Assembly: GCF_900116145.1 (NCBI RefSeq)
Contig: NZ_FPAB01000005.1
Span: forward strand, 496,001-560,000
Reading direction: 5' to 3'
Origin: Streptomyces harbinensis
GTDB taxonomy: Bacteria > Actinomycetota > Actinomycetes > Streptomycetales > Streptomycetaceae
DNA length: 64,000 nucleotides
Every line of letters begins with the position of its first letter. Position 1 is the stretch's first letter. Positions 23,749-32,477 of the stretch are shown piece after piece. The translations under genes and the position numbers were made by a program. The notes beneath the pieces are model-generated. The model was given only the letters and a program-made list of their open reading frames with translations, searched no databases and had not been told where the DNA came from.

Positions 23749-24144
23749 ATGAGCAAGGGCATCACCGAGATCAGCCTGCCGGACGGCACCCCCGTTCTGG
23801 CCCGGGTCTCCGGCATCGAGGAACTGCACCGCCCCACCGCCCCCGGCGGCTACGTCGACACCGGCATCGCCGATGCCGCCGTCGCCCGCCTCGACAGCCT
23901 GCGCGGCCTGATCGGCGGCGTCGCCGCCTCCCTCGCCGAAGGACTGCGCGGCGTGCGCCCCGATGAGGTCAGCGTCACCTTCGGCGTCGAACTCACCGCC
24001 CGCGCCGGGAAGATCGTCGGCCTGCTCGCCGACGGCGAGACCAAGGGCTCCCTCACCGTCACCCTCAGCTGGCAGGGCGCCCCGCCCGCCACCCCCGACC
24101 CCGCGCCCGCCCCACCGGGCCAGCGCCAGGGGGAGGCCGCATGA
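23749..24144 (+). CDS. Trypsin-co-occurring domain protein (Trypco1 / CU044_2847 family)
   Basis: A 131-aa protein of the family found next to trypsin-like proteases in predicted NTP-dependent conflict systems. Family features are the opening beta strands (ITEISLPDGTPVLARV), a helix over VARLDSLRGLIGGVAASLAEGL and the strand pair DEVSVTFGVELTARAGKIVGLL and GSLTVTLSWQG. The C-terminus is a Pro/Ala tail. The stop overlaps the protease start (ATGA), so it is translated together with it and probably binds or regulates it. ATG at 23749 was chosen for the conserved N-terminus and a nearby G-rich ribosome site. Confidence 0.85.
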   Translation: MSKGITEISLPDGTPVLARVSGIEELHRPTAPGGYVDTGIADAAVARLDSLRGLIGGVAASLAEGLRGVRPDEVSVTFGVELTARAGKIVGLLADGETKGSLTVTLSWQGAPPATPDPAPAPPGQRQGEAA

Positions 24145-26315
24145 GCCCGTACGAGGGCACGGGGGGCGCACAGGGCGAGGACGTACCCCACATCGAGACC
24201 CTGTTCCGGCTCCTCAGCTCCGCCACCGTACGCATCCATGCCGCGCCCGAGGGGTATGCCGAGGGCGTGTCCGGCGCGACACCCTGGGGCAGCGGCTTCT
24301 TCGTCGCCCCGGGATGGGTGCTCACCTGCGCCCATGTCGCACTTCGCGGGGGAAGAGACGAGGGAGGCAAGCGCGAAGTGGGCCTGAGCTTCGAGGAGAC
24401 GGGCGACGGCGGGGCCACCGTCACGCACACCGTGCGCGGCCTCGTCGAATGGGCCCAGCCCGAGCACAGCCCGCCCGGCGACATCTGGCCGGGGCCCGAC
24501 CTCGCCCTCGTCCGGGTGCTCAACCCACCGCCCCACCCCTGCGTCTGGCTCAGCGAGCGCACCGCCCGCTTCACCCTCCAGGACGTCTACTTCTTCGGCT
24601 GGGGACAGCTCGCCGGCTCCGCGAGCCCGGTCGGCCCCGTCGACGGCCGCTGCACCGTCACCGGCCAGTACGGCACCGACGGCTGGCTCAAGCTCGGCAA
24701 CCAGGACGAGATCCCGCACGGCGTCTCCGGCGGCCCCGTCGTCGACCTCTCCCGCGGCGAGGTCATCGGCGTCGTCAAGGCCTCCCGCTCGGCCGGCCGC
24801 GACGGCGGACTCGCCACCTCCATCGTCCAGTTACGCCGGATCGCCCCGCCCGCCGGCACGGTCGCCGCCGAGACCGAGGACACCTACCAGCACGTCATGC
24901 ACGCCCATGACCGCTACCACGCCCAGCGGCACCGCGACGACGAGACCACCCGCGACACCTGGACCGACATCCAGGGCCCGCTGCGCGCCACCGCCCGGCG
25001 CGCCCTCACCGCCGGCCGCCGCGCCGAACTCCTCGGCCTGCTCGCCGAACTGCCGCCCCCGCTCTCCACCGCCCGGCTCGACGAGATCATCGCCCAGCTC
25101 ACCGGCCGCCGCTACGACGGCATACTCCCCGCCCCGCGCGGCTGGCGCGACGGCCTGGGCATGCTCTACGACCCCCGCCCCGGACTTCGCGAACTCGACG
25201 CCGTGCTGCGCTACGCCGTGTACGCCGCCACCGCCGACCGCCCCTACCCCGCCCCCCGGGGCAGCGAACGCCGGCTGTGGGACTGGATCAGCTCCACCGC
25301 CGCCGGCGCCGAACTCGACCGCTGGTCCCGCCGCCGGCTGCGCGAGGAGTGGACCGAGCGGCTGTCCGCCCGCCGCGCCTGGCAGCACGACCCCTGGCCC
25401 GCCCTCGGCCACGCCGGCGCCGCCCCCGCCGCGCTGCCCGACCCCGCCGACGACGCCCCGCGCCCGTACGTCCTGCTGGAGATCACCCAACAGGGCTGGG
25501 AACGCAGCCGCTACGACTGGCGGGTGTGCGTCACCGGGCCCACCGGCGAACGCACCCCCATCGACGGCGAGGACCGCGTCCTCGGCCCCGGCGAGCCCTC
25601 ACCGCGGCTGCGCGCCGTGCTCACCGAGGCGTTCCGGCGCGGGGACGAGCCGGGCCGCCCCGTCCCGCTCCAGGTCTCCCTGCCCTACGCCCTGCTCGGC
25701 TTCCCCGTCGACGAATGGCGGCTGCCCCACGACGGCCCGCAGCTCGGCGAACAACGCCCCGTCGTCGTCCGCTGCGCCGACCTCCCCTCCGCCGGCCCCG
25801 CCCCCGAGCAGGAGCCCGGCCACGAACACGGGCACGAAAGGGGCCACGAACCCGGCCACGAAAGGGGCCTGCCCCGGCACACCCGCTGGTCCGCCCTGCA
25901 CACCGGCCCGATGCGCCCCGACCTCCTCGACTGCGCCGGAAACCACCCGGCCCCGCTCCCCACCTCCGCCGCACTCGGCGGCCGGCCCCCGGAGACGGTG
26001 CCGGTGCTCTGCCGCACCAGCACCCCCGGCGGCGACCCCGAAGCCCTGCGCCACGTCCTGGCCGCCGGCTACGACGTGGTGCTGTGGCGCCGCGAGATCT
26101 CCGCCCGCGAACTCACCTGCACCGACTTCCACGGCCAGGTGACCCGCACGGTCACCGGCGTACGCCGGGCCGGCGCACTGCCCACCGCCGTGTGGCGGCT
26201 GCGCGCCCAGGCCGCCGCCGAGGCGCCCGAGGCCGAATGGTCGCGCGGGCTCGCCCTCCTGTACGCCGACCCCGGGCACGCCACCGGGTACGACGACCCC
26301 CTGGAGATCCCGTGA
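24141..26315 (+). CDS. Trypsin-like serine protease with VMAP-type C-terminal region
   Basis: A 724-aa protein. Residues 20-230 are a chymotrypsin-fold protease with His65 (LTCAHV), Asp120 (GPDLALVRV) and Ser196 (GVSGGPVV); there is no signal peptide, so it acts in the cytosol. The rest, with a helical middle (LLGLLAELPPPLSTARLDEII) and the segments PYVLLEITQQGWERSRYDW, LQVSLPYALLGFPVDEW and GYDVVLWRRE, fits the vWA-MoxR-associated protein (VMAP) tail. Codon 231 is TTA (24831-24833), implying dependence on the bldA tRNA in Streptomyces. A histidine-rich repeat lies near residues 560-575. It is followed by MoxR and vWA-like genes. Confidence 0.82.
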   Translation: MSPYEGTGGAQGEDVPHIETLFRLLSSATVRIHAAPEGYAEGVSGATPWGSGFFVAPGWVLTCAHVALRGGRDEGGKREVGLSFEETGDGGATVTHTVRGLVEWAQPEHSPPGDIWPGPDLALVRVLNPPPHPCVWLSERTARFTLQDVYFFGWGQLAGSASPVGPVDGRCTVTGQYGTDGWLKLGNQDEIPHGVSGGPVVDLSRGEVIGVVKASRSAGRDGGLATSIVQLRRIAPPAGTVAAETEDTYQHVMHAHDRYHAQRHRDDETTRDTWTDIQGPLRATARRALTAGRRAELLGLLAELPPPLSTARLDEIIAQLTGRRYDGILPAPRGWRDGLGMLYDPRPGLRELDAVLRYAVYAATADRPYPAPRGSERRLWDWISSTAAGAELDRWSRRRLREEWTERLSARRAWQHDPWPALGHAGAAPAALPDPADDAPRPYVLLEITQQGWERSRYDWRVCVTGPTGERTPIDGEDRVLGPGEPSPRLRAVLTEAFRRGDEPGRPVPLQVSLPYALLGFPVDEWRLPHDGPQLGEQRPVVVRCADLPSAGPAPEQEPGHEHGHERGHEPGHERGLPRHTRWSALHTGPMRPDLLDCAGNHPAPLPTSAALGGRPPETVPVLCRTSTPGGDPEALRHVLAAGYDVVLWRREISARELTCTDFHGQVTRTVTGVRRAGALPTAVWRLRAQAAAEAPEAEWSRGLALLYADPGHATGYDDPLEIP
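24831..24833 (+). promoter_or_regulatory. TTA codon (bldA-type control point) in the protease gene
   Basis: Codon 231 of the protease gene reads TTA (in IVQLRR). In Streptomyces TTA is read only by the developmentally controlled bldA tRNA, so translation of this gene may be confined to late growth. This assumes the organism uses bldA control. Confidence 0.6.
25818..25865 (+). repeat. Four 12-bp tandem units encoding a His-Glu repeat
   Basis: Units ggccacgaacac, gggcacgaaagg, ggccacgaaccc and ggccacgaaagg encode GHEHGHERGHEPGHERG inside the protease-VMAP protein. The tract is probably a flexible linker and may bind metal; repeat number could vary between strains. Confidence 0.75.
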
Positions 26316-26392
26316 GCGGCGACCGCCCGCCACGGGGCCGCCCCCGCCGCACAGCACCTGGCCGACCGAGTGACAGTGACGAGGAGAGCGCC

Positions 26393-27433
26393 GTGGCAGC
26401 CACCGACTCCACCCCGGACCCCGAACGCGAATGGCTGATCTACCGGGGGGCCGGTGAGCCGCACGACCGCATCCGGGCGCTGCCCAAGCCGCCGCCGTGG
26501 CGCGACTTCGACGGCCGGCCGCTGGTCGCGCCAGGCCCCGACACCGACAGCTCCTCCACCCGCAGGCTCGGCACCTACCGGCACCTCGCCGAGATGCACC
26601 GGCCCAGCGCCGAGGAGCTGGAGATCATCAACGCCGCGCTCTATCTGCGCCGCCCGCTGCTGGTCACCGGCAGCCCCGGCACCGGCAAGAGCACCCTCGC
26701 GCACGCCGTCGCCTACGAACTGGGCCTGGGCCGGGTCCTGCACTGGCCCATCGTCAGCCGCACCACCCTGGGCGACGGGCTGTACCACTACGACGCCATC
26801 GCCCGCCTCCAGGACACCCAGATCGCGGCCGGCAGCCGCGCCGCCGGCGTCCCGGCGCCCCGCGTCGGCGGCATCGGCAGCTATCTGCGGCTCGGCCCGC
26901 TGGGCACCGCGCTGCTGCCCACCGCCACCCCCCGGGTGCTGCTCATCGACGAGCTCGACAAGAGCGACATCGACCTGCCCAACGACCTCCTCAACGTCCT
27001 GGAGGAGGGCTGGTACGCCATCCCCGAGCTGGAGCGCGTCGCCGACCGCGAGCCGGAGGTGGAGGTCCTCAACGACGACGGCGTGAAGGTCACCGTGCGC
27101 GACGGCCGGGTGCGCTGCAACGCCTTCCCGTTCGTGGTGCTCACCAGCAACGGCGAACGCGACTTCCCCGCCGCCCTGCTGCGCCGCTGCATCCACCTGG
27201 AGCTGACCAAGCCCGACCACGAACGGCTCGCCTCGGTGGTGCGCGCCCAGCTCGGCGACCGGCTCGCCCACCTCGGCGACGACATCATCACCCGCTTCCT
27301 GGAGCGCTCGCGCACCGAACAGCTGGCCACCGACCAGCTGCTGAACGCCATCTACCTCACCCACCACGCCGAGCAGCCGACCCGCGACCGGCTCGCCGAC
27401 CTGCTCATCCAGCGCCTCGACCGGCCGAGGTGA
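26393..27433 (+). CDS. MoxR-type AAA+ ATPase
   Basis: A 346-aa AAA+ ATPase. Walker A is GSPGTGKST (93-101), Walker B VLLIDELDKSD with the typical MoxR extension DLPNDLLNVLEEG, sensor 1 VLTSNGERDFP and the arginine finger region ALLRRCIHLEL. GTG at 26393 is the start (VAATDSTPDP) behind a GAGGAGAG ribosome site. MoxR proteins work with vWA-domain partners as chaperone-like switches; here the partner is the next gene (5-base gap), and with the protease before it they form the VMAP ternary system. N-terminal YRGAGEPHDRIRALPKPPPWRDF is typical of this subfamily. Confidence 0.9.
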   Translation: MAATDSTPDPEREWLIYRGAGEPHDRIRALPKPPPWRDFDGRPLVAPGPDTDSSSTRRLGTYRHLAEMHRPSAEELEIINAALYLRRPLLVTGSPGTGKSTLAHAVAYELGLGRVLHWPIVSRTTLGDGLYHYDAIARLQDTQIAAGSRAAGVPAPRVGGIGSYLRLGPLGTALLPTATPRVLLIDELDKSDIDLPNDLLNVLEEGWYAIPELERVADREPEVEVLNDDGVKVTVRDGRVRCNAFPFVVLTSNGERDFPAALLRRCIHLELTKPDHERLASVVRAQLGDRLAHLGDDIITRFLERSRTEQLATDQLLNAIYLTHHAEQPTRDRLADLLIQRLDRPR

Positions 27434-27437
27434 CGTC

Positions 27438-30400
27438 ATGGGGGACAAGCGGGCCGCCCGCCACCGCGATCAGCTGGCCGAACTGATCGACGGCCTGCGG
27501 CAGGCCGGTCTCGAACCCGGCTCCCGGGAACTGGCCGAGGCGCTGTGGCTGGCCGGGCACCTCACCCCCGGGGAGCCGGCCACCGGCCCGGGCCCGTCCG
27601 GCGACGCCTCCGCACCGCGCGAGAGCGCCCCCACCCCGGACCACCGCCCCGGGTTCGGCGACGGCCCCGGACCCGCCCCCGACCGGTCCGCGCCGGAGGC
27701 CGGAAATCGCGCCGAGCGCCGGGCCTACCGGGATGATGAGCCCGTGCCGCTCTACCCCGACTACGCCGTGACCCCCGTCCAGGACCCGCCGGCCCCCGGC
27801 GACGCCCTGCGCGTCGGCGTGCCCGAGGCCAGAGCCCTCCCCTCCCTCCTCGAACTCGAACGCGCCCTGCGCCCCCTCCAGCGCTGCCGCCCCGCCGCCC
27901 CGCCGCCCGCCGGACCGGCCCGGCTCACCCTGGACGAGACCCGCACCGCCGAGAACACCGCCCGGGCCGGCGGCCTGCTGCTCCCCGCCTTCCGCCCCAC
28001 CGGCCGCCGCGACCTCGAACTCCAGCTGCTGATGGACACCACCTCCGCCATGCGGGTGTGGCAGCGGCTCCTGGGCGAACTCGCCGACGTCTTCGGCCGC
28101 ATCGGCGCCTTCCGCGACATCCAGGTCCACTACCTGCACACCCTGCCGGACGGCTCCATCGGGGTGAGCGGCCACTTCGACACCGACCCGGCGGGCCGGG
28201 ACGGCGTGCTGCGCCCCGCCCGCCGGCTGCTGGACCCCACAGGACGCCGGCTGACCGTCGTGGTCAGCGACTGCGTCGGCCCGCTGTGGCGCGGCGGCGC
28301 CGCCCACCGGCTGCTGCACCGCCTCGGCCGGTACGGGCCGACCGCCGTCGTCCAGCCGCTGCCCGCCCGGCTGTGGGCGCGCACCCGGCTGCCCGCCAGC
28401 CACGGCGCGCTGCGCCGCGCCGAGGGCCCGGCCGCCGGCGCCCGGCTCCGCTTCACCCCCGACGACCCGGGCCACCGGCCGCCGCCCGGCGCCACCCCCG
28501 TACCGGTCCTGCCGCCCACCCCCGCCGCCCTCGGCTCCTGGGCGCGGCTGCTGTCCGGCGGCAGCGCCGCCCCGGTGCCGGCCGCCGTCGGCTGGGTACG
28601 TCCCGACCAGCCCGCCGCGCCCCCGGCGCGCCCCGGCAGCCGGTCCCGGCCCGCCGGCGAACTGATCGCCCGGTTCCGCGCCACCGCCTCGCCCGGCGCC
28701 ACCCGGCTCGCCGTCCATCTCGCCGCCGCCCCGCTGTTCCTGCCGGTCATGCAGCTCATACAGCGCACCATGCTGCCCGGCACCGGCCCGGCCGAGCTCT
28801 CCGAGGTGCTGCTCAGCGGCCTGCTGCGGCGCGCCGGGGACGGCACCGGCGCGGACGGCCTGTGGTACGAGTTCGCCGACGGGGTACAGGAGGAACTGCT
28901 GCGCTCGCTCGGCCAGGACGAGGCGATGCTGGTCCTCAAGCACTGCTCGGCGTACGTCGAGGCCAGGTTCGGCAAGGGCGGCCCCAACTTCCCCGCGCTC
29001 GCCCTCGCCCAGCTGACCGGTGGCCGGCTCACCCCGGTCCCGTCGGCCGGGGGCGACCCGGAGGGCGAGCCGGAGCCGGGCGGCACCGGGCCGGCCCGCT
29101 CCCCGCAGCCGTTCGCCGAGGTCGCCGCCAAGGTGCTGCGCCGCTTCCTGCCCGGCACCCCGCAGCCGGGCGCGCCGGCCCCGGAGACACCCCCGGCGGT
29201 CAGCGACGCGCTGCGCCGCTCCCGGGAGCTGACCCGGCGGTTCGAGGACGACGGCGCGCTCCAGCATCTGCTGGACGCGGTGTGGCAGTTGGAGCGGGCC
29301 ACCGACCAGCAATGGCTGGACGGCCGCTCCACCGACCCCGAGCTGTACGGAGAACTCGCCACCCAGCTGCTGCGGCTGTGGCGCCAGCAAGGCGAGGCCG
29401 ACCTGCTGGAGCGCGCGCTGCGGGCCGCCCGTACCGCCGCCTCGCACCTGGACTCGCTGCCGGCCCGCACGGTGCTGGCCCGGGTGCTGCACGCCGCCGC
29501 GGGAGAGCGCCGCGAGGCCGGGGACGAGCGGGCCGCGCTGGAGCTGTGGCGCGGCGCCGACCGGGAGTTCGCCGCCGTGTGCGCCACCCCGGGGCTGCCG
29601 CCCGCCGAGGCGCTGGGCATCGCGCTGGAGCGGGTGCGGGTGCTGGAGGAGCAGTGGCGGCTCGGGCACGACGCGGGGCTGCTCCAGGAGTGCGTGGGCA
29701 TGCTGGAGGCGATCGCGGACGCCTGGCCGGCGGGCGAGGCCGAGCCCAGCGGCCTCGCCCTGGCGCACGGCCGGGTGCTGCTGCGGCTGGCCGGGGCGGC
29801 GGCCGAGGAGGAGAACACGGAGGCCGCCGCCGTGTACGCCGAGCAGGCGGCCCGGTCGCTGGAGCGCGGCGGGGCGGCCCAGCGCGCCGAGTCGGCGCCG
29901 GTGCCGGCCCGGGTGCGCACCGAACTCCAGCTGGTCGACGCGCTGCTGCTCACCGCGAGCCGCTGGCAGGAGGCCGACAAGCACATCACGCTCGCCCGGC
30001 AGCTGACGGACGACCGGCGGCAGCGGGCGGCGGCCCTGGTGCGCGCCGGGCGGCTGGGCGTGCGCCGCTACCGGGCGCAGGGCGGGGCGGGCGATCTGGA
30101 GCAGGCGGCGCACTGGTTCGCCGAGGCGGCCAGGGCGGTGCCGCGCGACCGGCCGGACTACAGCGATCTGATCGCCGAGTGGGGCCAGGTGCTGCTGGAG
30201 CGCTCGGCCCTGCCGGAGGGCGGCGCGTACATCGGGCAGGCCATCCGGGTGCTGCGGGACTGCCGGATGGAGACCCCGGCCGGCGATTCGCGGCTGCCGG
30301 GGCGGCTGCTGATGCTGGGCCGGGCCCTGATGGCCCGCTACCGGGCCGCGGTGGACCTGGTGGACCTGCGCGAGGCCGAGCATCTGTTCTCGCTGGCGGC

Positions 30401-30770
30401 GCACGGCGCGGACGAGGCGATGACCCGGGCCAGGGGCTGGTTCGAACTGGGCGAGGCGCACCGGCACATCTACGGGCACAGCGGCAGCCCCGAGCGTCCC
30501 GAGCAGGCGGCGGAGGCGTACCGGCGGGCGGCGGCCGAGGCGCTGCGGGCGGAGCGCGCCGCCGCCCCGGAACGGGCCGCCGCGCCGATCCGGCTGGCGG
30601 CCACCGCGCAGCACCAGCGCGGCACGGTGTACCGGGCGGCGGGCCGGCCGCGCGCCGCGCAGGACGCGTTCCGGGCCGCGCTGGAGCAGTGGCGGCGGCT
30701 GCCGAACGGTCAGGAGGCGGGGGAGCGCAGCGCCCGGGCGCTCGCGGAGCTGACGTTTCCCCGGACCTGA
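27438..30770 (+). CDS. SAV_2336-type vWA-like protein with helical-repeat C-terminus
   Basis: A 1110-aa protein. After a helical N-terminus (1-45) and a low-complexity linker, residues 160-520 resemble the SAV_2336 N-terminal domain, a divergent von Willebrand A fold: LELQLLMDTTSAMRVW has the MIDAS-like Asp200-x-x-Ser203, followed by HYLHTLPDGS, RLTVVVSDCVGPLW and an HLAAAPLFLPVMQLIQ segment. From about 590 to the end the sequence is Leu/Ala/Arg-rich helical hairpins of TPR type. It is the probable substrate-recognition partner of the MoxR ATPase just upstream. Full length and intact. Confidence 0.8.
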   Translation: MGDKRAARHRDQLAELIDGLRQAGLEPGSRELAEALWLAGHLTPGEPATGPGPSGDASAPRESAPTPDHRPGFGDGPGPAPDRSAPEAGNRAERRAYRDDEPVPLYPDYAVTPVQDPPAPGDALRVGVPEARALPSLLELERALRPLQRCRPAAPPPAGPARLTLDETRTAENTARAGGLLLPAFRPTGRRDLELQLLMDTTSAMRVWQRLLGELADVFGRIGAFRDIQVHYLHTLPDGSIGVSGHFDTDPAGRDGVLRPARRLLDPTGRRLTVVVSDCVGPLWRGGAAHRLLHRLGRYGPTAVVQPLPARLWARTRLPASHGALRRAEGPAAGARLRFTPDDPGHRPPPGATPVPVLPPTPAALGSWARLLSGGSAAPVPAAVGWVRPDQPAAPPARPGSRSRPAGELIARFRATASPGATRLAVHLAAAPLFLPVMQLIQRTMLPGTGPAELSEVLLSGLLRRAGDGTGADGLWYEFADGVQEELLRSLGQDEAMLVLKHCSAYVEARFGKGGPNFPALALAQLTGGRLTPVPSAGGDPEGEPEPGGTGPARSPQPFAEVAAKVLRRFLPGTPQPGAPAPETPPAVSDALRRSRELTRRFEDDGALQHLLDAVWQLERATDQQWLDGRSTDPELYGELATQLLRLWRQQGEADLLERALRAARTAASHLDSLPARTVLARVLHAAAGERREAGDERAALELWRGADREFAAVCATPGLPPAEALGIALERVRVLEEQWRLGHDAGLLQECVGMLEAIADAWPAGEAEPSGLALAHGRVLLRLAGAAAEEENTEAAAVYAEQAARSLERGGAAQRAESAPVPARVRTELQLVDALLLTASRWQEADKHITLARQLTDDRRQRAAALVRAGRLGVRRYRAQGGAGDLEQAAHWFAEAARAVPRDRPDYSDLIAEWGQVLLERSALPEGGAYIGQAIRVLRDCRMETPAGDSRLPGRLLMLGRALMARYRAAVDLVDLREAEHLFSLAAHGADEAMTRARGWFELGEAHRHIYGHSGSPERPEQAAEAYRRAAAEALRAERAAAPERAAAPIRLAATAQHQRGTVYRAAGRPRAAQDAFRAALEQWRRLPNGQEAGERSARALAELTFPRT

Positions 30771-30790
30771 GCGCGGGCATCTGGGATGGG

Positions 30791-30825
30791 CCGGTCGACG
30801 AGGGGGACCGACGTGGGTCGACCGG
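30791..30825 (+). other. Inverted repeat before the peptide precursor gene
   Basis: CCGGTCGAC (30791-30799) pairs perfectly with GTCGACCGG (30817-30825) across a 17-base spacer. It lies between the vWA-like gene and the precursor gene and may be a terminator, a processing site or an operator that sets different expression levels for the two halves of the locus. Confidence 0.45.
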
Positions 30826-30857
30826 GCGGATGACCGCACAGAAGTGGTGGGACGACG

Positions 30858-31067
30858 ATGTGCTCCGACAAATCAGCCGGTGCCACCGGGCTGCCCGAAC
30901 TCCCCGATCTGCTCACGCTCGGCCTGTCCGACCTGCGCGCCCTCGACCATCCGGTGCTCAGTGAGGTGCTGGCGGAGCTGCGGGCCCGGGTGAGCGGCGG
31001 GCCGGCGGTGACCCTGTGGACCTTCGACGAGTTCGCGCCCGGTGACGAGTCCGGAGGGGTCGCGTGA
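30858..31067 (+). CDS. FxsA-like RiPP precursor peptide with atypical C-terminus
   Basis: A 69-aa precursor. Its leader LPDLLTLGLSDLRALDHPVL and SEVLAELRARV is the conserved body of FxSxx-COOH (FxsA) peptides, in which the maturase joins an aromatic residue to a third residue to form a cyclophane. Instead of ending in F-x-S-x-x, it continues as VTLWTFDEFAPGDESGGVA; the aromatic cluster Trp54-Thr-Phe56-Asp-Glu-Phe59 is the likely modified core. The stop overlaps the maturase GTG (GTGA), so precursor and enzyme are translationally coupled. Ribosome site is weak. Confidence 0.78.
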   Translation: MCSDKSAGATGLPELPDLLTLGLSDLRALDHPVLSEVLAELRARVSGGPAVTLWTFDEFAPGDESGGVA

Positions 31068-32281
31068 ACCAGCGGATTTCGGCCCCGGTGGGCCGGGAAC
31101 CGGACGGGTTCGCGCCGTGGCCGCTGACGGGATTCGCCGCCGGTGCCGTACGGCCGGTGCCGTTCGACCAGTTCGTGGTGAAGATCCACAGCCGGTGCAA
31201 TCTGGCGTGCCGCTACTGCTACATGTACTTCGCGGCCGACGGCGGCTGGCGGCGGCAGCCGGTGACGGCCGCGCCCCGGGTGCTGGAGCGTGCGGCGTCG
31301 CGCATCGCCGAGCACGCGGCGGCGCACCGGCTGCCGGAGATCTCCGTGGTGCTGCACGGCGGCGAGCCGCTGCTGGCCGGGACGGCCACGCTGGCCGGCT
31401 TCGTGGCCCGGGTGCGGGAGCTGGTGCCGGAGGGCTGCACGGTACGGGCCGGGGTGCAGACCAACGGCACCCTGCTGACCGGGGAGCGGCTGCGGGAGCT
31501 GGCGCGCGCCGGGATCGCGGTCGGCCTGTCCCTGGACGGCGGGCTCGCCGAGCACAACGCACGGCGCACGGACCACGCCGGGCGCCCCGCCTGGCCCGGC
31601 ATCCGCCGCGCCGCCGCCCTGCTGGCCGGCCCGTACCGGCACGTGTACGGCGGCGTGCTGTGCGTCGTCGACCCGGCCACCGACCCGGAGCGGGTGTACA
31701 CCTCGCTGCTCGGCCTCGACCCGCCCGCCGTCAACTTCCTGCTGCCGCACGGCACCTGGACCACCCCGCCGCCCGGCCTCCCCGCGGACGGCACGGCCAC
31801 CCCGTACGGCGACTGGCTGGCCGCCGTGTTCGACCTGTGGTGGGACGCGGGGCGGCGGCGGACCCGGGTGCGGCTGTTCCAGGAGGCGATCGCCCTGCTG
31901 CTCGGCGCCCCGGCCGCCACCGAGGCGCTGGGGCTGCGGCCGGTCAGCGCGGTGGTGATCGAGACCGACGGCGCCATCGAGCAGCTGGACGCGCTCAAGA
32001 CCGCCTACGAGGGCGCCGCCGCCACCGGCCTGGACATCCACCACCACCCGCTGGACGCCGCCCTGGCCCACCCCGGCATCGCCGCCCGCCAGGCGGGCCG
32101 CGCCGCACTCAGCGCCACCTGCCTGGCCTGCCCGCTGGCCGAGGTCTGCGGCGGCGGCAACTACGCCCACCGCTACCGGGCGGGCGAGGGCTTCCGCAAC
32201 CCGTCGGTCTACTGCGCCGACCTGCGCCGCCTCCTGCACCACATCGCCCGCCGGGTCGCCGCCGCGGCGGTGCCCGCTTGA
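31064..32281 (+). CDS. FxsB-like radical SAM/SPASM peptide maturase
   Basis: A 405-aa radical SAM enzyme. The SAM-cluster motif is Cys45-x3-Cys49-x2-Cys52 (CNLACRYCYMY), preceded by FDQFVVKIHSR as in FxsB; ISVVLHGGEPLL and GVQTNGTLL are further core motifs. The C-terminal SPASM cysteines are Cys353, Cys356, Cys362 and Cys384 (CLACPLAEVCGGGNYAHRY and SVYC), for an auxiliary cluster. The family forms C-C cyclophane links on FxsA peptides. Precursor lies directly upstream with GTGA overlap; a HExxH modifier follows. Confidence 0.9.
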   Translation: MNQRISAPVGREPDGFAPWPLTGFAAGAVRPVPFDQFVVKIHSRCNLACRYCYMYFAADGGWRRQPVTAAPRVLERAASRIAEHAAAHRLPEISVVLHGGEPLLAGTATLAGFVARVRELVPEGCTVRAGVQTNGTLLTGERLRELARAGIAVGLSLDGGLAEHNARRTDHAGRPAWPGIRRAAALLAGPYRHVYGGVLCVVDPATDPERVYTSLLGLDPPAVNFLLPHGTWTTPPPGLPADGTATPYGDWLAAVFDLWWDAGRRRTRVRLFQEAIALLLGAPAATEALGLRPVSAVVIETDGAIEQLDALKTAYEGAAATGLDIHHHPLDAALAHPGIAARQAGRAALSATCLACPLAEVCGGGNYAHRYRAGEGFRNPSVYCADLRRLLHHIARRVAAAAVPA

Positions 32282-32309
32282 GCGGGCCGGCCCCGCCCGC
32301 CGCCCGCGC

Positions 32310-32393
32310 CTGCGCCGGGCCGGGGCCTGGGCCTGGGCCGGGTCCTGGGCCGGGCCCTGGCCCGGGTGGGTCCGCCCCGCCCGGACGGGGCGG
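32310..32393 (+). other. GC-rich repeat tract and stem-loop in the maturase-HExxH gap
   Basis: The 196-base gap after the maturase holds a run of GGGCCTGGGCC-like repeats (about 32318-32370) and a stem-loop CCGCCCCG/CGGGGCGG at 32372-32393 with a six-base loop. It may attenuate transcription between the two genes. No open frame with protein-like sequence is seen in the gap. Confidence 0.45.
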
Positions 32394-32477
32394 CGCGCCA
32401 CGGCTCATCCCGCGCGTGGCCCGCGCCCGCGCCGTGCCCCGGCCGGGCGCCGGCCCCGCCGCGGCCCGGCGGTCCGG

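Noticed and set aside
23425..24171. A 248-residue minus-strand protein covering the Trypco1 gene
   Set aside because: Only the last 59 residues are protein-like (DUF6104); the rest is the antisense of the Trypco1 gene.
32282..32477. Possible N-terminal extension of the HExxH gene or a separate small gene in the gap
   Set aside because: The sequence is a low-complexity GGGCC repeat and a stem-loop; translations are Pro/Gly/Ala strings without protein character.
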